64,000 bases of DNA. Origin: Branchiostoma floridae. Lineage: Eukaryota; Chordata; Leptocardii; Amphioxiformes; Branchiostomatidae. Below are positions 1 to 14,300 of the stretch, piece after piece; the first letter of the stretch is position 1, and each line of letters starts with the position of its first letter. The position numbers and the translations under genes are program-made. The notes below the pieces were generated by a model that was not told the origin of the DNA, made no database searches, and worked only from the letters and a program-made list of their open reading frames with translations. The stretch lies in NCBI RefSeq assembly GCF_000003815.2, contig NC_049991.1:6049372-6113371 (forward strand), written 5' to 3'.

Positions 1-104
1 CAGCAACCAGCAAGTCACTAATAATAAGCTATATAGCCAGTGTACAGGTACATGTATTATACATGTATAATAATTCTGCTTTAATCAAATCATTTACAAC
101 TTAC

Positions 105-780
<676 letters not shown>

Positions 781-840
781 CTAAGGAGTCAAATCTGTAA
801 CAGGAGCGAAGAAAAAAAATCAACTTTACTGCAGCATACA

Positions 841-1260
841 GGATGTCCCTGTAGCTCAAGCGGTAACAGCTTCACAGTTAACAATGAGCCCTCTCACAGT
901 CACAGAGATCAGAAAGAATGTGCAGCGACAGGAATTCATGGTATTATGAGTCAAAGTTGCATAACTACGTCAAGACTGGTTTTGTTTTCTTTTTCTGGGG
1001 CTTCAGCCGCTTCACCTTTGACCTAGAATTCCTGACGCCCCACATGTGTACTGATCTCTGTGGCTGACCTCTTATTCCAATAAATTGATGACTGGGAGGC
1101 CCTGGTTTGATTCCGGGGAAGAGTAACCTTGCTGGAGCTGCTCCGTCTTTTGGGGAGAGACATAAAATTGGAGGGAACTACTCAGTCAGATGGATACCCA
1201 TGCTTACATTTACAAAATGTGAAGCTTTCCAAAACCATATCCAGTTGCTTGAGTACCTAC
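841..1260 (+). repeat. tRNA-derived SINE split by a foldback insert
   Basis: The head at 850-870 looks like a tRNA A box (GTAGCTCAAGCGGTAACAGC). The matching B box, GGTTTGATTCC, is only at about 1103, much too far away for a tRNA. Between them, 898-1065 is an inverted repeat: 901-937 (CACAGAGATCAG...GGAATTC) pairs with 1026-1062. The simplest reading is a SINE into which a short foldback element inserted. A tail resembling 1130-1260 (AAACCATATCCAGTT, TTTTTGGTGT) recurs near 14600-14690. Confidence 0.6.
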
Positions 1261-1557
1261 TTTTTGGTGTACACTAGTATCTTATTACCTGGATGTCTAA
1301 CCTAGTACATCGACGTATCAAACTGCAATGTTGAGTGAATCTTCATATTCATAATGAAATTTTCTAAATACACATTACATGTCTTTAAATCAATAACTTA
1401 TAAATCAATTGCAGCTGTAACTAGCAATTACCTCAAAGCAACAACTTGTACAGCAATTGCTGAGCAAACAAGTATTAGATAAATATCACATACATGACAT
1501 AGGCCATAGGGTTTGTTTTACAGTGAGTCTGACACTAGAACGAACAGACTCTCTTCT

Positions 1558-1722
1558 AGTCTCTAAGCAGACCCTACGGTGCCTAAGAGATAGTACCAAA
1601 GCTGGCAATAGGACTATAGCCGGCTACGGTGCCTGTTTGACTCCCTTTGGCCGGCTATACTTCTTTGCCAGCTTTGATATCTCTAGTCTAAGGCACCGTA
1701 CCGTAGGGTCTCCTTGGAGACT
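1558..1722. repeat. Foldback (inverted-repeat) element
   Basis: The arms pair over about 70 bases. The left arm AGTCTCTAAGCAGACCCTAC running to TATAGCCGGC matches the reverse complement of the right arm, GCCGGCTATAC running to GGGTCTCCTTGGAGACT. A few mismatches and small indels separate the arms. Confidence 0.75.
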
Positions 1723-2182
1723 AACAACTCTATCTCATCCTTCTTTTCAACTTAGACACTAAATGCGTATATATATCTAAATTACCTGTAAATCAGCTAG
1801 ATCTTCGCTCACAGATATCACACACTTGTCAACCCAATAACATGTCCATTAGAAGAGTTCAATACGTGAAAATTCAGACAAAAATGACAACTTTTCATGA
1901 TGACTCCCTTCCTTGCCCCTCCCACCAATCTAGATCTGTTTCAACAATAGAGGGCGACAATACACATCTTTCTAAAAAATACTAAGAATGTTATAGATAT
2001 GGCATTTTCCTGGCTTCATTTTGAAAATTCCGATTGAAATGATAACAATACTTTACCTTTCATAACTTTTTTTCTTTGTAATTTTACCATAAATATGCTA
2101 CATTTTACCTTAAATTCGATATGTTTGATTGTTATGTCGCCCCCTAAATTTGTTCAACTTTGACCCAAACGTATTTCTGGTA

Positions 2183-2190
2183 TGACGTCA
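2183..2190 (+). promoter_or_regulatory. Candidate CRE palindrome upstream of cytohesin
   Basis: A perfect TGACGTCA lies about 190 bases upstream of the cytohesin start. This is the CREB/ATF consensus. However, TGACGTCA also occurs in repeats elsewhere in this window, so the functional call is weak. Confidence 0.3.
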
Positions 2191-2206
2191 TCCTCTTCAA
2201 ACAAAG

Positions 2207-2233
2207 ATGGCTGTCAGAACGAGGAGGAAGTGA
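2207..2233 (+). other. Short upstream ORF before cytohesin
   Basis: ATG in the favourable context AAAGATGG opens an eight-codon frame that ends in TGA, about 145 bases before the cytohesin ATG. If transcription starts upstream of 2207 this uORF could dampen translation. The transcription start is not visible from sequence. Confidence 0.3.
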
Positions 2234-2378
2234 ATGACAAAATTCAGCACAATTTTTTCTCAAAATCTCGGCATTCAGAGACCTTTGGACCCAATAGCAT
2301 CAGTCAATAGGGAGTTGAAGAGTCGGTGAACGTTTCTGTGGATTGTTTTTCCCCTGGATTGATCGCATGGTGGTAAAA

Positions 2379-5300
2379 ATGTCGACTGTTGTAGGTAAGT
2401 TTGTGCGTGTGCAACTGTGCGGAAAATGGCGAAGATATTTTTACTGTGAGTCATTCTGGTTTAAAAACCCCTCCCTTTGTTTCAAAAAGGTTAGGTGCAG
2501 AAATATTTGTGGATTAATATGATGTTGTATTTGTTTTGGCATCATATTTTAGGCTGAGATTACGTAAAAGTGAACGTTATTGTTTCTTTTTGTTATGGTT
2601 TGGGGACGAATCACTGAATTTTGTGTCCAGAGTATTGGGATGTCTCTTTGACTTGATATTTGTAGAGTCTGCAGACATTTATGAAATTTAAAAGAAACTG
2701 AATCATAACTAAAGGGCTTTCATGAATAATTTGACCTATGTAGATCGTTGATTTTAATGGTTTGTGAAGATTTTAAGTCTTCCTAGCATACCGCCCCCCC
2801 CCCCCCCCAACAAACCATCTGTGCCTGTACAGTCCCTAATATGGGACGTCCCATGGGGGAATACAACAGTCTCCTTCTGTTGACTTGTTGTAGTAGACTT
2901 GTTGTATGCGTTTGTAGGGCACAGGGCAACAAAGGAAATCTGTATGTTTTGAAGATGATAATTTGTAAAAAATAGGCAAGTTTGGGGTGTCATAATCTGG
3001 ACTTTTTGAAATATTTTATTTGAACAATTTCTTTATTGTACAAATGCACAAGGCATTAGGGCCAAAGTTTCAAAATGATCCGTCATTTCAAAGATGATTG
3101 TCATGCTAGGTATTGGGCATTTCAAACTATCAGAATTGTGGATGACCTCATTGGTTGTTTTAACTAGTGGGTTTTAGAATTAGATTGAAAGTCATGTATC
3201 TGAGTAGTAGGAACAAGTATTAACATAATGATAAGTAGTTATTTGACTTTGACTTTATTCAGTACTCAGTAGTTATTTTGTATGTACATGTTATTTTATA
3301 TATATTGTAGAATGGTACTGTATGTTTTACTTTGCTCTTGACATTGCATGCTCCTTGCACATACTGATACAGTATGTTATTGATCATATTAATAATTATT
3401 TGTACAAACATAGGTATCAAATCTGGTCATGCAATGATGTGCATTTGCTAATAAAGGCCTTGGTAAGAAGACTATTATTTTCTTCTTAGATTTGACACCA
3501 GAGGAAAAGGAGCTGCTAGCTGACATCCAGCGCAGGAAAAAGCAGCTCCTCCAGGAGATTCAGGTTGGTACTGCAGCAGAGTAGACTGAATGTATAATCC
3601 AGTGTTACAACTAACTCTCTTACATTCTTGAATAAAGCTAAAGCATTGCTTAATACCCCTTTTGTCAACAGAGTAATTTCAAAGGCAAAATTTAAAGGAA
3701 TGGCAACATTATCCAGAAAATGCTGGATATTTCCCTCTCAGAACTTTACATTTTAAGTTTTATGGAACCAGTACAGTTTTTTTCTATTGAAAACCTTTAG
3801 TTTACCAGTTACATATTTGCTATCATAAAATCTCAAACATGTAATTGTTCATATTTTTGCTGGAACAGCCAATTGCTGATGTCATTGGTAGGTCTAAATC
3901 CTAAGCACTGATTGGTTCAGGACAGCACAAGAAGAAGAGGAAGAAGAAGAAAAAGAACACATTAGCTAATACAATTTATTTCCCCTTTGGGAGAAAACAT
4001 GGAGGTAAAATGAATTGAATACTGAAATGAAATTAGCCTGAGTACCATCCTCACTGATTCCTCAGAAGTGACCGCTGGCTCAATACTTTCTCTTCCGTGG
4101 TTAGCAAGCAAAAGTATTGAGCCATCGTTCACTATGGAGGATGATACTCAGGCTAGGAAAGTATACCTTATTCAAGTTATTTTTATACTGACTAAACCCA
4201 TGTTTTCTATTTTTATAGCGGCTCAAAGATGAGATCGCAGATGTTACAGCAGAGATGGAACAGATGGACAACCCTGATGACAAGTAAGCGACCTCTAGCT
4301 CGTTCTCTTTTGTTTTGTAAACATTTTTCCCTGCGCGTGGCTTCCCAGTAACCCAGATATATGGCCATATAATCCTTTCATTGTTTACAACACAGCTGTT
4401 GTGGTAAAACTGTATTGAAGATGCACTTTGATGTCATGAATCCATAATCAAAAAACTAAACAGTTACAGTAGAACACCAAAATTTTCAGTCCTGTCTTGT
4501 CTATACCACTTAAGCAGATACAAATTACAATGTAACATATAACTCCTATTTTGAATTCCTTTTTGGTCTTGTTCAGAAATTATATGTCATGGTTCTATTG
4601 TGTGGCCATTAATATTTTGGTAACACCATGTTTTCTTTTTTATAATACAAATATTTTGGATGGAAAAAATTTGAATGGAGTACAGTACAGATTTAAAAAA
4701 TAGACGTTGTCTTATAAAAGGAAGGTGTATTTGGTTTCAATTGTTATGTAGCAATGGGCATTACAACAAGCAGTTCTAGTAGAAGAGGGCCTCATTCACG
4801 GACATACATGTATATGGATGTGAACACGTATGTTTTTATTATAACCATAAGGTTTTATTTGATGTAATTTTATGGTAGGAGAAAATGGTATGTTTGTAGT
4901 GGTTTTGTGTTAACGATAGTGCTATAGTCATATACAGTACAATATATGGCACCTATATGACAGACAGCCAATCTGAAACTACTTAGACTTACTAGATTCA
5001 ACAAGGAACTACAGATGTACAGAGCAGTTGCCTTCAAAACATATATACACCTTCATATATATATACCATGTACATGTAGCTCTTACTAGTCTTAGACAAG
5101 GGGGTGGGAGAGAAAGAATCAGAATGCAGTGGATTGGACTTCAGTCTTTCAGAGCAAAGAGGTCTTTGCAAAAACCCTGAATACATTTATTTACCACTGT
5201 GAACTTAAATGCATTAACAGTTATTAATATTATGATTTATTATTGACATGTGTCTCATCTTCTTTCCAGCTCTGCGGACTCGAAGAGTAAACAAATGAAC

Positions 5301-8300
5301 ATCGGCAGGAAGAAGTTCAACATGGATCCCAAGAAGGTTGGTGATATCATTGTCATTTCTTCAACCTCCTTTCTTCTAATAGTCATTTGTCAAAATATAG
5401 GCAAAATGATAATACCGCATACGTAAATAATTTCTTAAAGTCTTTGGTATGCCAAGGATCGAACTCATGACCTGCTGAATGCAAGGCGAACACTCTACCC
5501 ACTTGGCCATTGCACCAGTACCAGTTTACACTTACAGTACATTGCATGGTTCCTTTTCCATCTACAGGGTATACAGTACCTTCTAGAGAACGGTCTCCTC
5601 AAAGATGACCCAGAAGACATTGCCCAGTTCCTTCACCACTGGGAGGGGCTGAATAAGACGGCTATAGGAGAATACCTTGGTGAGAAGAATGAGCTGAACT
5701 TGAAGGTGCTCCAGGCCTTCGTGGGACTTCAGGAGTTCGAGGGGATGATCCTTGTACAGGCTCTGAGGTAAGAGGAACAAATGTGGTTTGTTACCTCTGG
5801 AAATGGAGTCAAATTGTTTTCGGTTTGTGTGTTTGTTTGTCCTAGTACAGTCAAACCTGCCCAATTGACCACTTCTTCCAGCCGACCACCTGGTCATTAC
5901 GACCGGTCTCGAAAACTTTCCCCATTGATGTACTAAACAGTACATGACCCTTTCAAGGCGACCACCTGACAATTGGGACTGCATCATCTTCAACATTGAG
6001 TTGTCATCGGTTTTCGACTTTAGGTTTTGACTGATATACAATTTTATGTTCAAAATAAAGATGGCAGCGGTTGCACGTGGGTGGGTCATTTGGGGTCCAT
6101 GGGGCTGATTCTAGCTACTGATGGGAGCAAATTTTGTTGTATGAAAATTAGAAACCACAAGAAATTTGGCTCCCTATAATAAAATCCTAGTAAAAGCCTG
6201 ATAGCCTGATTTATTATTATTAAAACGTTGATATTGTCGGACTATAGGCAGTTCCTGTGGAGTTTCCGCCTGCCCGGTGAGGCCCAGAAGATAGACCGTA
6301 TGATGGAGGCCTTCGCACAGAGGTACTGTCAGCAGAACCCGGGAGTCTTCAACACTACAGGTGAGGGAAATGTCACAAACCATACTGCAAATGTAGAACT
6401 TTCAGACGTAGTATGTTGTGTTGCATCAGGTTTAGCCACTCTACATGTGTGTGTTCCATTACCTCTTTTTAGTCTGGAACGGTTTGCAGCCTTTAAAGGG
6501 GAATTCTACTCCAGAGACCAGCGGGGAATGTTATTTTCTGATAATTATTAATTCTAGGAAATAATGGATCCGTACTTCTCCACATTATACAACCAAGTAC
6601 CCATTAGCCACATGCTCATCAATATATTAAGCATTGAGTCCTCTACAACTTCTTCTAAACTCCCCATGTGCCTGACAATGCCTGACTTGAGTTCAGTTAC
6701 GTTACAATACTAATTTCAGGAGTGCTAAGAAAGACACATCTTTTTTGTGTTCTTTGATATCATATGTCAACAATCGGCCTCCTGCTGTGCTTAGCGCTTG
6801 TCATTTATTCCGAATACTAAAGGAAGTGTCTACAGGTATGGATATACCGTATAGACAATGCATGGGTAGGGTCTGCATGAGTTTAGTGAGTGTCATATTG
6901 TCTTTGAAAGTTGGCAACCTTTTGGTAGTGATCAAATGTATCTGTAAGTTATGTAGCATAAGTGTGGCACTCACCCCCGGGGCATTTAGGACTGAACATA
7001 TGATAGTGCTGCACTGTCCATTAAAATTCAAATTCAAACCGTTAATTCTGATATTTTCTTTATCCAGACACGTGTTACGTTCTGTCGTTTGCGATCATCA
7101 TGTTGAACACGAGTCTGCACAACCCCAGCGTAAAGGACAAGCCCAGCGTGGAACGTTTCATCGCCATGAACCGTGGGATAAACGACGGTGGAGACCTGCC
7201 CGAACAACTGCTCACTGTAAGGATACCATTGGTTGTGCCTTCTGATTCAATTGGCAGCTTGTGGCAACTTCTAATTCTTTACACTTGCAAAGCTCAGTTC
7301 AATACTCGAAACTCGGGAAAGACTAGAGAAACAAACCCAGCAGAAGAAGATGTATATCAGGGTTGGACAAGTTTTCCAAAATTCACTTGTCCTACCGGGC
7401 AAGCACATATAAAATTCATTTGCCCGAACCAACTTTTCACTTGCCCAAAATTCAACTGACGGGCACTTTTATATGCTTTGTTACTTCCAGCAATGGAATT
7501 CTTATCATTGCCTTTATTTTTCAATGTTGACCATTTCTTGATGTCATGACTGTAGAAGGTAACAAGTATAAAATCTCACTCAATGGAAAAATCTTACCTG
7601 CCCGATCGGGCAAGTGAGGTAGGCCATGCACTTGCCAGAACAGCACTTTTACTTGCCCGGGACAATAGGGCTAGTGGACTTGTCCAACCCTGTATATTAT
7701 TTTTGTATTTTCCCCTTTTTCCCTAGTCAGAGGGTTCCTAATGTTTGCTTTGGAGCATAGCAGGCTAGCAGGTCCTTGTGTTTCTGTGGGTGTAGCAATT
7801 GGTCATGGATATAAGCTACGTTTTCCATTACTCTCATGTCCCTAATAAACATACCCTCCGGAATAAACATACCCCCCGGACAAATCGTCAATATTTAATA
7901 AACGTACCCCCCGGAATAAACATACCCCCCGGAAAATTACCAAATTGACATGTATTTAACTGTGACCATGCTACTTCTGTCCAAAGAAAAGGAGATGATA
8001 AGCAGGTAGGTCTTTTTATTCATTTATGCCTAAGAACCACATCAGTTAGTTCTATAAATGATGAGCTGAAGAACTATAGATAACGTTATCTTGTTTGAAT
8101 CATGAACATTGTTTTCTCAATTTTTAAATAAAAGGTAAGTTAAAATTCGCTGTGAAACCTGCCTTAGGGGTCACCTGAGTATAGGGGCCACGTAACTGGC
8201 CATGCGGTCAGTTTTCGTCGGTCCCTTGGATTTTTCCCGTTGACCTAAGCATTAAGAAATACTATAGCGGTCACCTGTCGAATGTGGTCGCGGCCAGACG

Positions 8301-11300
8301 ATTTTCAGTCCGGCCGCTATGCCATCACTGCCGTCACGGCCGCGTGGCCGGCCGCATTACGCTGCGCTAAATAGTAAATTATCCACGAGGGAATCCCTTT
8401 TTTTTCTGTACTACATCAGCAAAATGTCGGTTCAACTTGGAGTCTTTATGAAGGAGACATTGAAGAAAGGAAACATTATACAAAATTGTGATTTATGCGA
8501 AGTGTTGTTGAATTCACGTGGCGTTTTTTTCTCATCTCAGACTCTTTGCACTTCTACCCTTCTCTACATCGTCATTTCTGTGCAGACTGGAAGGCTACAT
8601 GAGCAGATTTTACAAATAGACCGTCCGTTCATGTATCTGATGTTTTAGGTTCTTGAAATGCATGTACGCTGTCCCAATTTTCGTATTCCGCTGGCCAAAA
8701 AATATGGAAATCTCCGTCTTTGCGTTATTCTCCAACATGGCGTCGCAGCAGCATAAACAAGGTCACTAGGGGTCAGTGGACGACTCCACTTTTACCAAGG
8801 TAAAATATCGCAACAAGATTTCTGATGTGTAGCATAAAATACAGTGATTACGGTATAAAAACGATTAAAATCTATTAAATGAAAGTTAGTTATGTGAAAA
8901 CTAGACTAAGGTTGATTTTTGTCAAAGAAATAAGCCTACGTAGAGAAAGTTTTATTTCGACGTGACCATCTCGGCATAATGGCACATGCATCTACAAAGG
9001 AAAGTTGTGATTATGAACTTGCTGTTTTAACCGACGAATTCCTGTCGTTTGGGAGAATTTGCGGCGTCAAAACTCATATCACAACGGAAACGAAGTTATA
9101 GTTGTTATTTTTACGTCCAGCATTTATTATGTGAACGAATCACTCTTCCGCCTCGCTGCCGAAAGCGCATGGAACCACAAGACCGGAAATTCCTCGTGCA
9201 AGGTGCTGGTTTACGATGTAAACAGAGACTATAAACAACTACTAAATTAAAACTAAAAGTTATTTATGTAAAAATTGTATTTCAAAACGTCAGTGTGGTG
9301 TTTTATTTTCCCCCAAGAACAACATTTACTTCGTAGCGCCATAGCGAGATCGACCGAAATCACCAAAGAGTACCGCGTACGCGTACACGTTCATGGAAAT
9401 CCGCGCCGTTTCGCCCGAAAAATAGGGAATTTTGAGCAAAAATACCGCGGAAATATGGGCAGAAACCCCCAAAAGTTCAATTCTTTGAGGGTCCTGGCTA
9501 AGCAAAGGAAAAAAAATAAACGTACCGTCCAAAATAAGAACGTACCGGGTGGATTGTGAGGCTGAAAAAAATAAACGTCCCGGTACGTTTATTAGGGACA
9601 TGAGAGTAGGTTTCACATGACTTGTGTATCCTTCAGTCATACATTGGAATCACAATAGAAAAGTGTCCAAGTATGTGTCTACTGTATGACTGAGCTTTGT
9701 GAGTTTATCAATAGTAGCTCTGTACCTTATAATCATATTTGTGATTGTCAAAAGTTTAACTTTCTTTGAACTGAAGTACCCTTTTGGAACTAAATGGCAT
9801 GGAAAATGGAAAAAAAAAATTCCATTCTTTCAATCTTTGAGAGTGAATGCCTTTGCCATATTTCACGGTTGTCAATTTTTGGAAACATTACGTGCATGTT
9901 ATTTGCAGTTTCAACTAAATCTGCAAGGGGGGTACCCTACTTAATGGTGGTAAAATGTTCATTTATGTTTGTGGTCTAAGATCCCACAAATTCTTTTATG
10001 ACCTTTTATTACCAAATTTTTAGTTTAAAGTTTAGTTATCTTAAGTTCTTATCACACTAGATGGTTTGGCACTTAGGGCTTTGCCCATCTCTGTTTCTAT
10101 AGCCCTGGGCCGCACAGCTTAGTGCAATTATTACAGCAGCTGGCTAGTCCCTTGGCAATGGCATGTGTTCAACTACCAAACTCTTTCCAAAATGCTGAGT
10201 GCTGAGCAGAGAAAGCAGCATGTACCATTTTTAAAGTCTATGACTCAACTGGGGATCAAACTCACAACCTATGGAATTCAAGTTGAACACTCTACATTGG
10301 CCACCAGAACTTAAAATCTTTCTTCTTCCAGGACTTGTATGAGAGTATTAAGAAGATGCCCTTCAAGATCCCAGATGATGATGGTAATGATCTTACCCAC
10401 ACCTTCTTTAATCCTGACAAGGAAGGGTGGCTCCTTAAACAAGGTGGGTTGTTTCTTAAAGTTTCGAAGTTTGTCTTATACCTGTGGCTTTGCTGAACTT
10501 TTGTTCTACAGAATATGCAAAACTTTGTTGTTACTTAACCTGTGTTGCTTTAGCTTTACTATGTGCCTTGTCTATCTGTACACCCCTCTCTGTAAAGTGG
10601 TCTGTTCCATATTGCAGGAAGGGGTGAAAGTTGACAGTTGAAACTGGAAGAAATTTAAGTTGTATTGACATTTACGGTAAATGAACAAAATTTTCTAAAA
10701 TGTTACACTTACAGCCCCCCAAAAATTCTGCTGTTTTCAGAAATGACAATGCCCAGAAGACTTACGTGTGGTAGATTTTTTTGTCCAACTCATGATCCTG
10801 AAAGTAAAAATTCCTTCAAATAAGGCCTGCAGTTTGCAAAAAAATGTTGAATTTCAGGTTACTCAATTGACCCTAGCAAAACCCTGACCACAAAGGGCAT
10901 AAAATTTTGCAATCTGAATGATGAAAACTTTGTAGAGTCGTTTTCCAAGACTTCGTTTTCAGTTGTTTTTTTTGCCAATGTCCATTTGGTAACTAGGAAG
11001 AGATCTTTTTCCAACCTAAACTGTTTCTGTTAGGTCACTTCAGCTGAAAGCTGGAAAAAAGGAAAAAGAAAGAATCCTTACCCACTGGCCCTATTTTTTT
11101 AGGAATCAAAATGCAAACACTATGTTTATTTTTCAAGACTTCATTGCACAAAAAGGAGGAAAATATTCCAAGTACAAAGTTTGAAATCTGCTCTGAAAAT
11201 TGTTGATGTTACAAATGTAATAGAATTCGAATGCACCAAACCCCCCTCCCTACCCAATCATCCCATTCCATAGCACGTTATGAACCATTTTAGAAAAAAC

Positions 11301-14300
11301 GCAGTCATATCACGTAGGGCGTACGACCAATATCTAGAAAGATGAGCTTGTTTGCTTGCTTAGTTATGTTGTAAGGCTTGTGTACATAGCTTACGCTGCA
11401 TGTCTGACAACCATGTACTGTAGAGTAGTATGTAGTGTAGCATTGTCCCTTCTATGCATTGTACATGTATATCTTGCTTTAGATCAGATGCTGTACATGG
11501 TGTGTTTGTTGTTAGTTTTTGTAGAAGCTGCATAGAAATATCAGTGTTTCCCCTTGGCATGGTGGTCACATTTTTAATAGAAATTGGATTTTTGGCAATC
11601 CCTCAGGGGTGGGGCCAAAAGTACCCCATCTATTTGGATTTTTATGCCAGATTGTATTGGTTTTCACCATGCCAATAAAGTGATTAATGATACTGTAACA
11701 ATAATCAGTGCATATTTTTGGGGGTGCAGATTTTCACATCAACCCCCAAAATGCAAAAAATGTTGGATTGCAGAAAATTTCCGCCTCTTTTTGGCAGCAC
11801 CTCAGAGGTGGATGCCATTAGGACATTGGAAGTAATAGAAGTTATAGTAAGGCCTCTTGTCTATATAGTTTTTCCAGTTGGAACCTTTTTTTTGAGGAGA
11901 GTGTTGAGGGCGCTTTGACTGAAATGTTTCTTCTCTTTACATGTGTGTTTTCATTGCATTCAAATAAAACGTTCTGTAATTTGGACGTAAAGCAAGTAAG
12001 TGAAATTCATCTTCAATACATGTTCCCGTGATTTAACCATTCATTCAGCCATCTCTCACTCATTACTTCCTGATTCCTACCTTCACTCCCTCTGGAAAGC
12101 TCGTTTTTTATTCTCTCTCTCCTCACTTTTTCCCCCTGTTCACTTAATATATGGGTGGTAGAGATTTTTTCTGGTCACTGTATAACATTGAAATAGGCTG
12201 GTTCACTGTTTAAACTGAGCATGCACAGTGTGTTGCATTGTGGGTAGTATGTCAAAGGTGAAGGCCCCTCAGCAGAACACATCTAGATCTAGACAAGGTG
12301 CGAAATGTGTCAAGCACAAGAACGGTTTGAGCATTAGGGGCCTTTATCTTTGACCTGCTACATGAGCAGTTCAAACTCTGAACTGGCTTATTGTTTTTAC
12401 TGTCCATGTAGGGATGGTCCATTATACATGTACCATGTGTAGTGGTGATAAGAACATCAGGGCTCAAAATGACTACAAATGCTACAATTATGACTTGTCC
12501 CTAACCTGAGCTTTGAAAAGATAACAAGAATAATGTTTAAAAAAAATGCTTTGGCTACAGTTGGTTATTGTCGAAAGTATACATACAGGACAAAGAGAGA
12601 TAGAAGCAAAACATCCCTTATTATAAGATTTAACTGTGCAGGTATCAAAGTGTTATTTTGAGCCCTGGTTTTTGTTCTGTAGTGATGACTTACATACATG
12701 TACTAATAGATGCACAGTGAATTGATGTGTATTTTTTCACTCAATAGATCTAAAAGTGTGGTTTACATTCTGAGGTACTAGTATGGCACTCAACAACCAT
12801 GTTGGAGCACAAACAACAGTTGAATTAAAAGGCTGTCCACAATAATGTAGCACAATTTTTTTTTTTTGCTTTTCCGACGTATGACTTTTTTTTTAGCAAA
12901 CTTGACAAAGCACTGACGATGAACATCAGTTTTGCACACCTTCACTACTTTTAGAGTCATCAAACATTTTGAAGCAGAAAAATATTCTCAAGCTTGTAAG
13001 ATTTTTATGTTTTATATGGTAAGAAATGTTACAGCAATATAAAAGATGATGACATGGGTATACAGTACCTGCATCGTAAACTTTACCGTGATTACGAAAG
13101 TTCAAAAACTAGTTTTTGGCTGTACTCTAGCATGGCTGTTGAGGCTTGGCATGGCAGCTTTTGTGGGACAGAGCTCTTCTGTGATTGGCTGTTTGTACTA
13201 ATTAGATTTAGAGTTTTGTGTACATACATAGACAGTCCATTGCAGTTTTTATTTATTCTGTCTGATGAGTTTTAGCTTGTCTTATAATGTACATTGTGTA
13301 CTTTGAAGACAAGTTGAAAAATCATGTCAGTCCGTTTACAATCTGTATGTTCAGAATGTACTGTCCTTCATTGTACAATAAGGTAGGTAGCAATGTCTTG
13401 GACAATTGGAACATAGCAATCAGAACTTCGAAAGTGATCGTTTGAACGTCTAGCATTTTTCTGCGACCCGATTAAACGTTAAAGTTCTGGTCTTTCCTGC
13501 TTTCCAAAATGCTCCCATTCTCCGTTTTGAGTCTATTTCCGTAGCTTAATGTTCCTTGGTTTTTCCAGTAGTTTTTTTGTTGTCTTTTTTTGAAGCAGCA
13601 CCTCCAAGAAAATCAAGTTTTATTAATAGTATGGTGAACTTGTGTGTTTTAGAAGAAATACGTGGACTGAACCCGACTGATCCATTTGTGGAAGTGTCCA
13701 AATAAAGTTTTACCATGTTCTTCCAATGCTCATGTTGATTGTTTTTAATTTTAGGTGGACGACACAAGACATGGAAGCGTCGTTGGTTCATCTTGACTGA
13801 CAACTGTCTCTACTACTTCGAGTACACTACGGTTAGTATTGTAGATTTATTTATTTTTGCGTGGATTAGATTCCTTGGTTAAAGGTTTTGGAGATTTTTT
13901 GCAGCGTTTTAAGGTACGGTTGAAACAATACTTAACTGTAGTGATATATTGGAGATGCATATTTGCATTGTCATTAATTTGTGGTGGAGAAATAACTTTG
14001 ACAATAAAACCGCTGCAAACATTTTCAAGTTTACGGTATTATTATCATGTTTATTGAATTTATTATTATCATATCAGATTGATTGATCTTTTTGAAAGAA
14101 TACTACAAACTTTAAGCCATTCTTTTCATTCATTCATCTTTCAAAATAAACATGATGACACATGCGTGTGAAAAATAAACATGACTGTATACGAATGCAC
14201 ATTGTATTGTTTATGTTAGATTTAGTGGATTAAGTGATCTGTTTTCTTGCAGGATAAGGAACCAAGAGGGATAATCCCACTGGAGAATCTCCAGGTTCGA

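Noticed and set aside
5446-5516. Functional tRNA gene
   Set aside because: A and B boxes are present, but acceptor-stem pairing is poor, the position is intronic and similar heads occur elsewhere, so it fits a SINE.
7850-7940. CRISPR-like short direct repeats (AATAAACATACCCCCCGG)
   Set aside because: There are only four units without unique spacers, inside the end of a DNA transposon in a eukaryotic intron.
9049-9640. Overlapping 60-104 codon frames as a transposase fragment
   Set aside because: No DDE/DDD motif, zinc finger or other transposase signature is visible in any of them.
10379-10387. GTAATG as an early splice donor in cytohesin exon 8
   Set aside because: Reading through gives the conserved [18 protein letters not shown] and a good donor at 10444, so the early site would delete the start of the PH domain.
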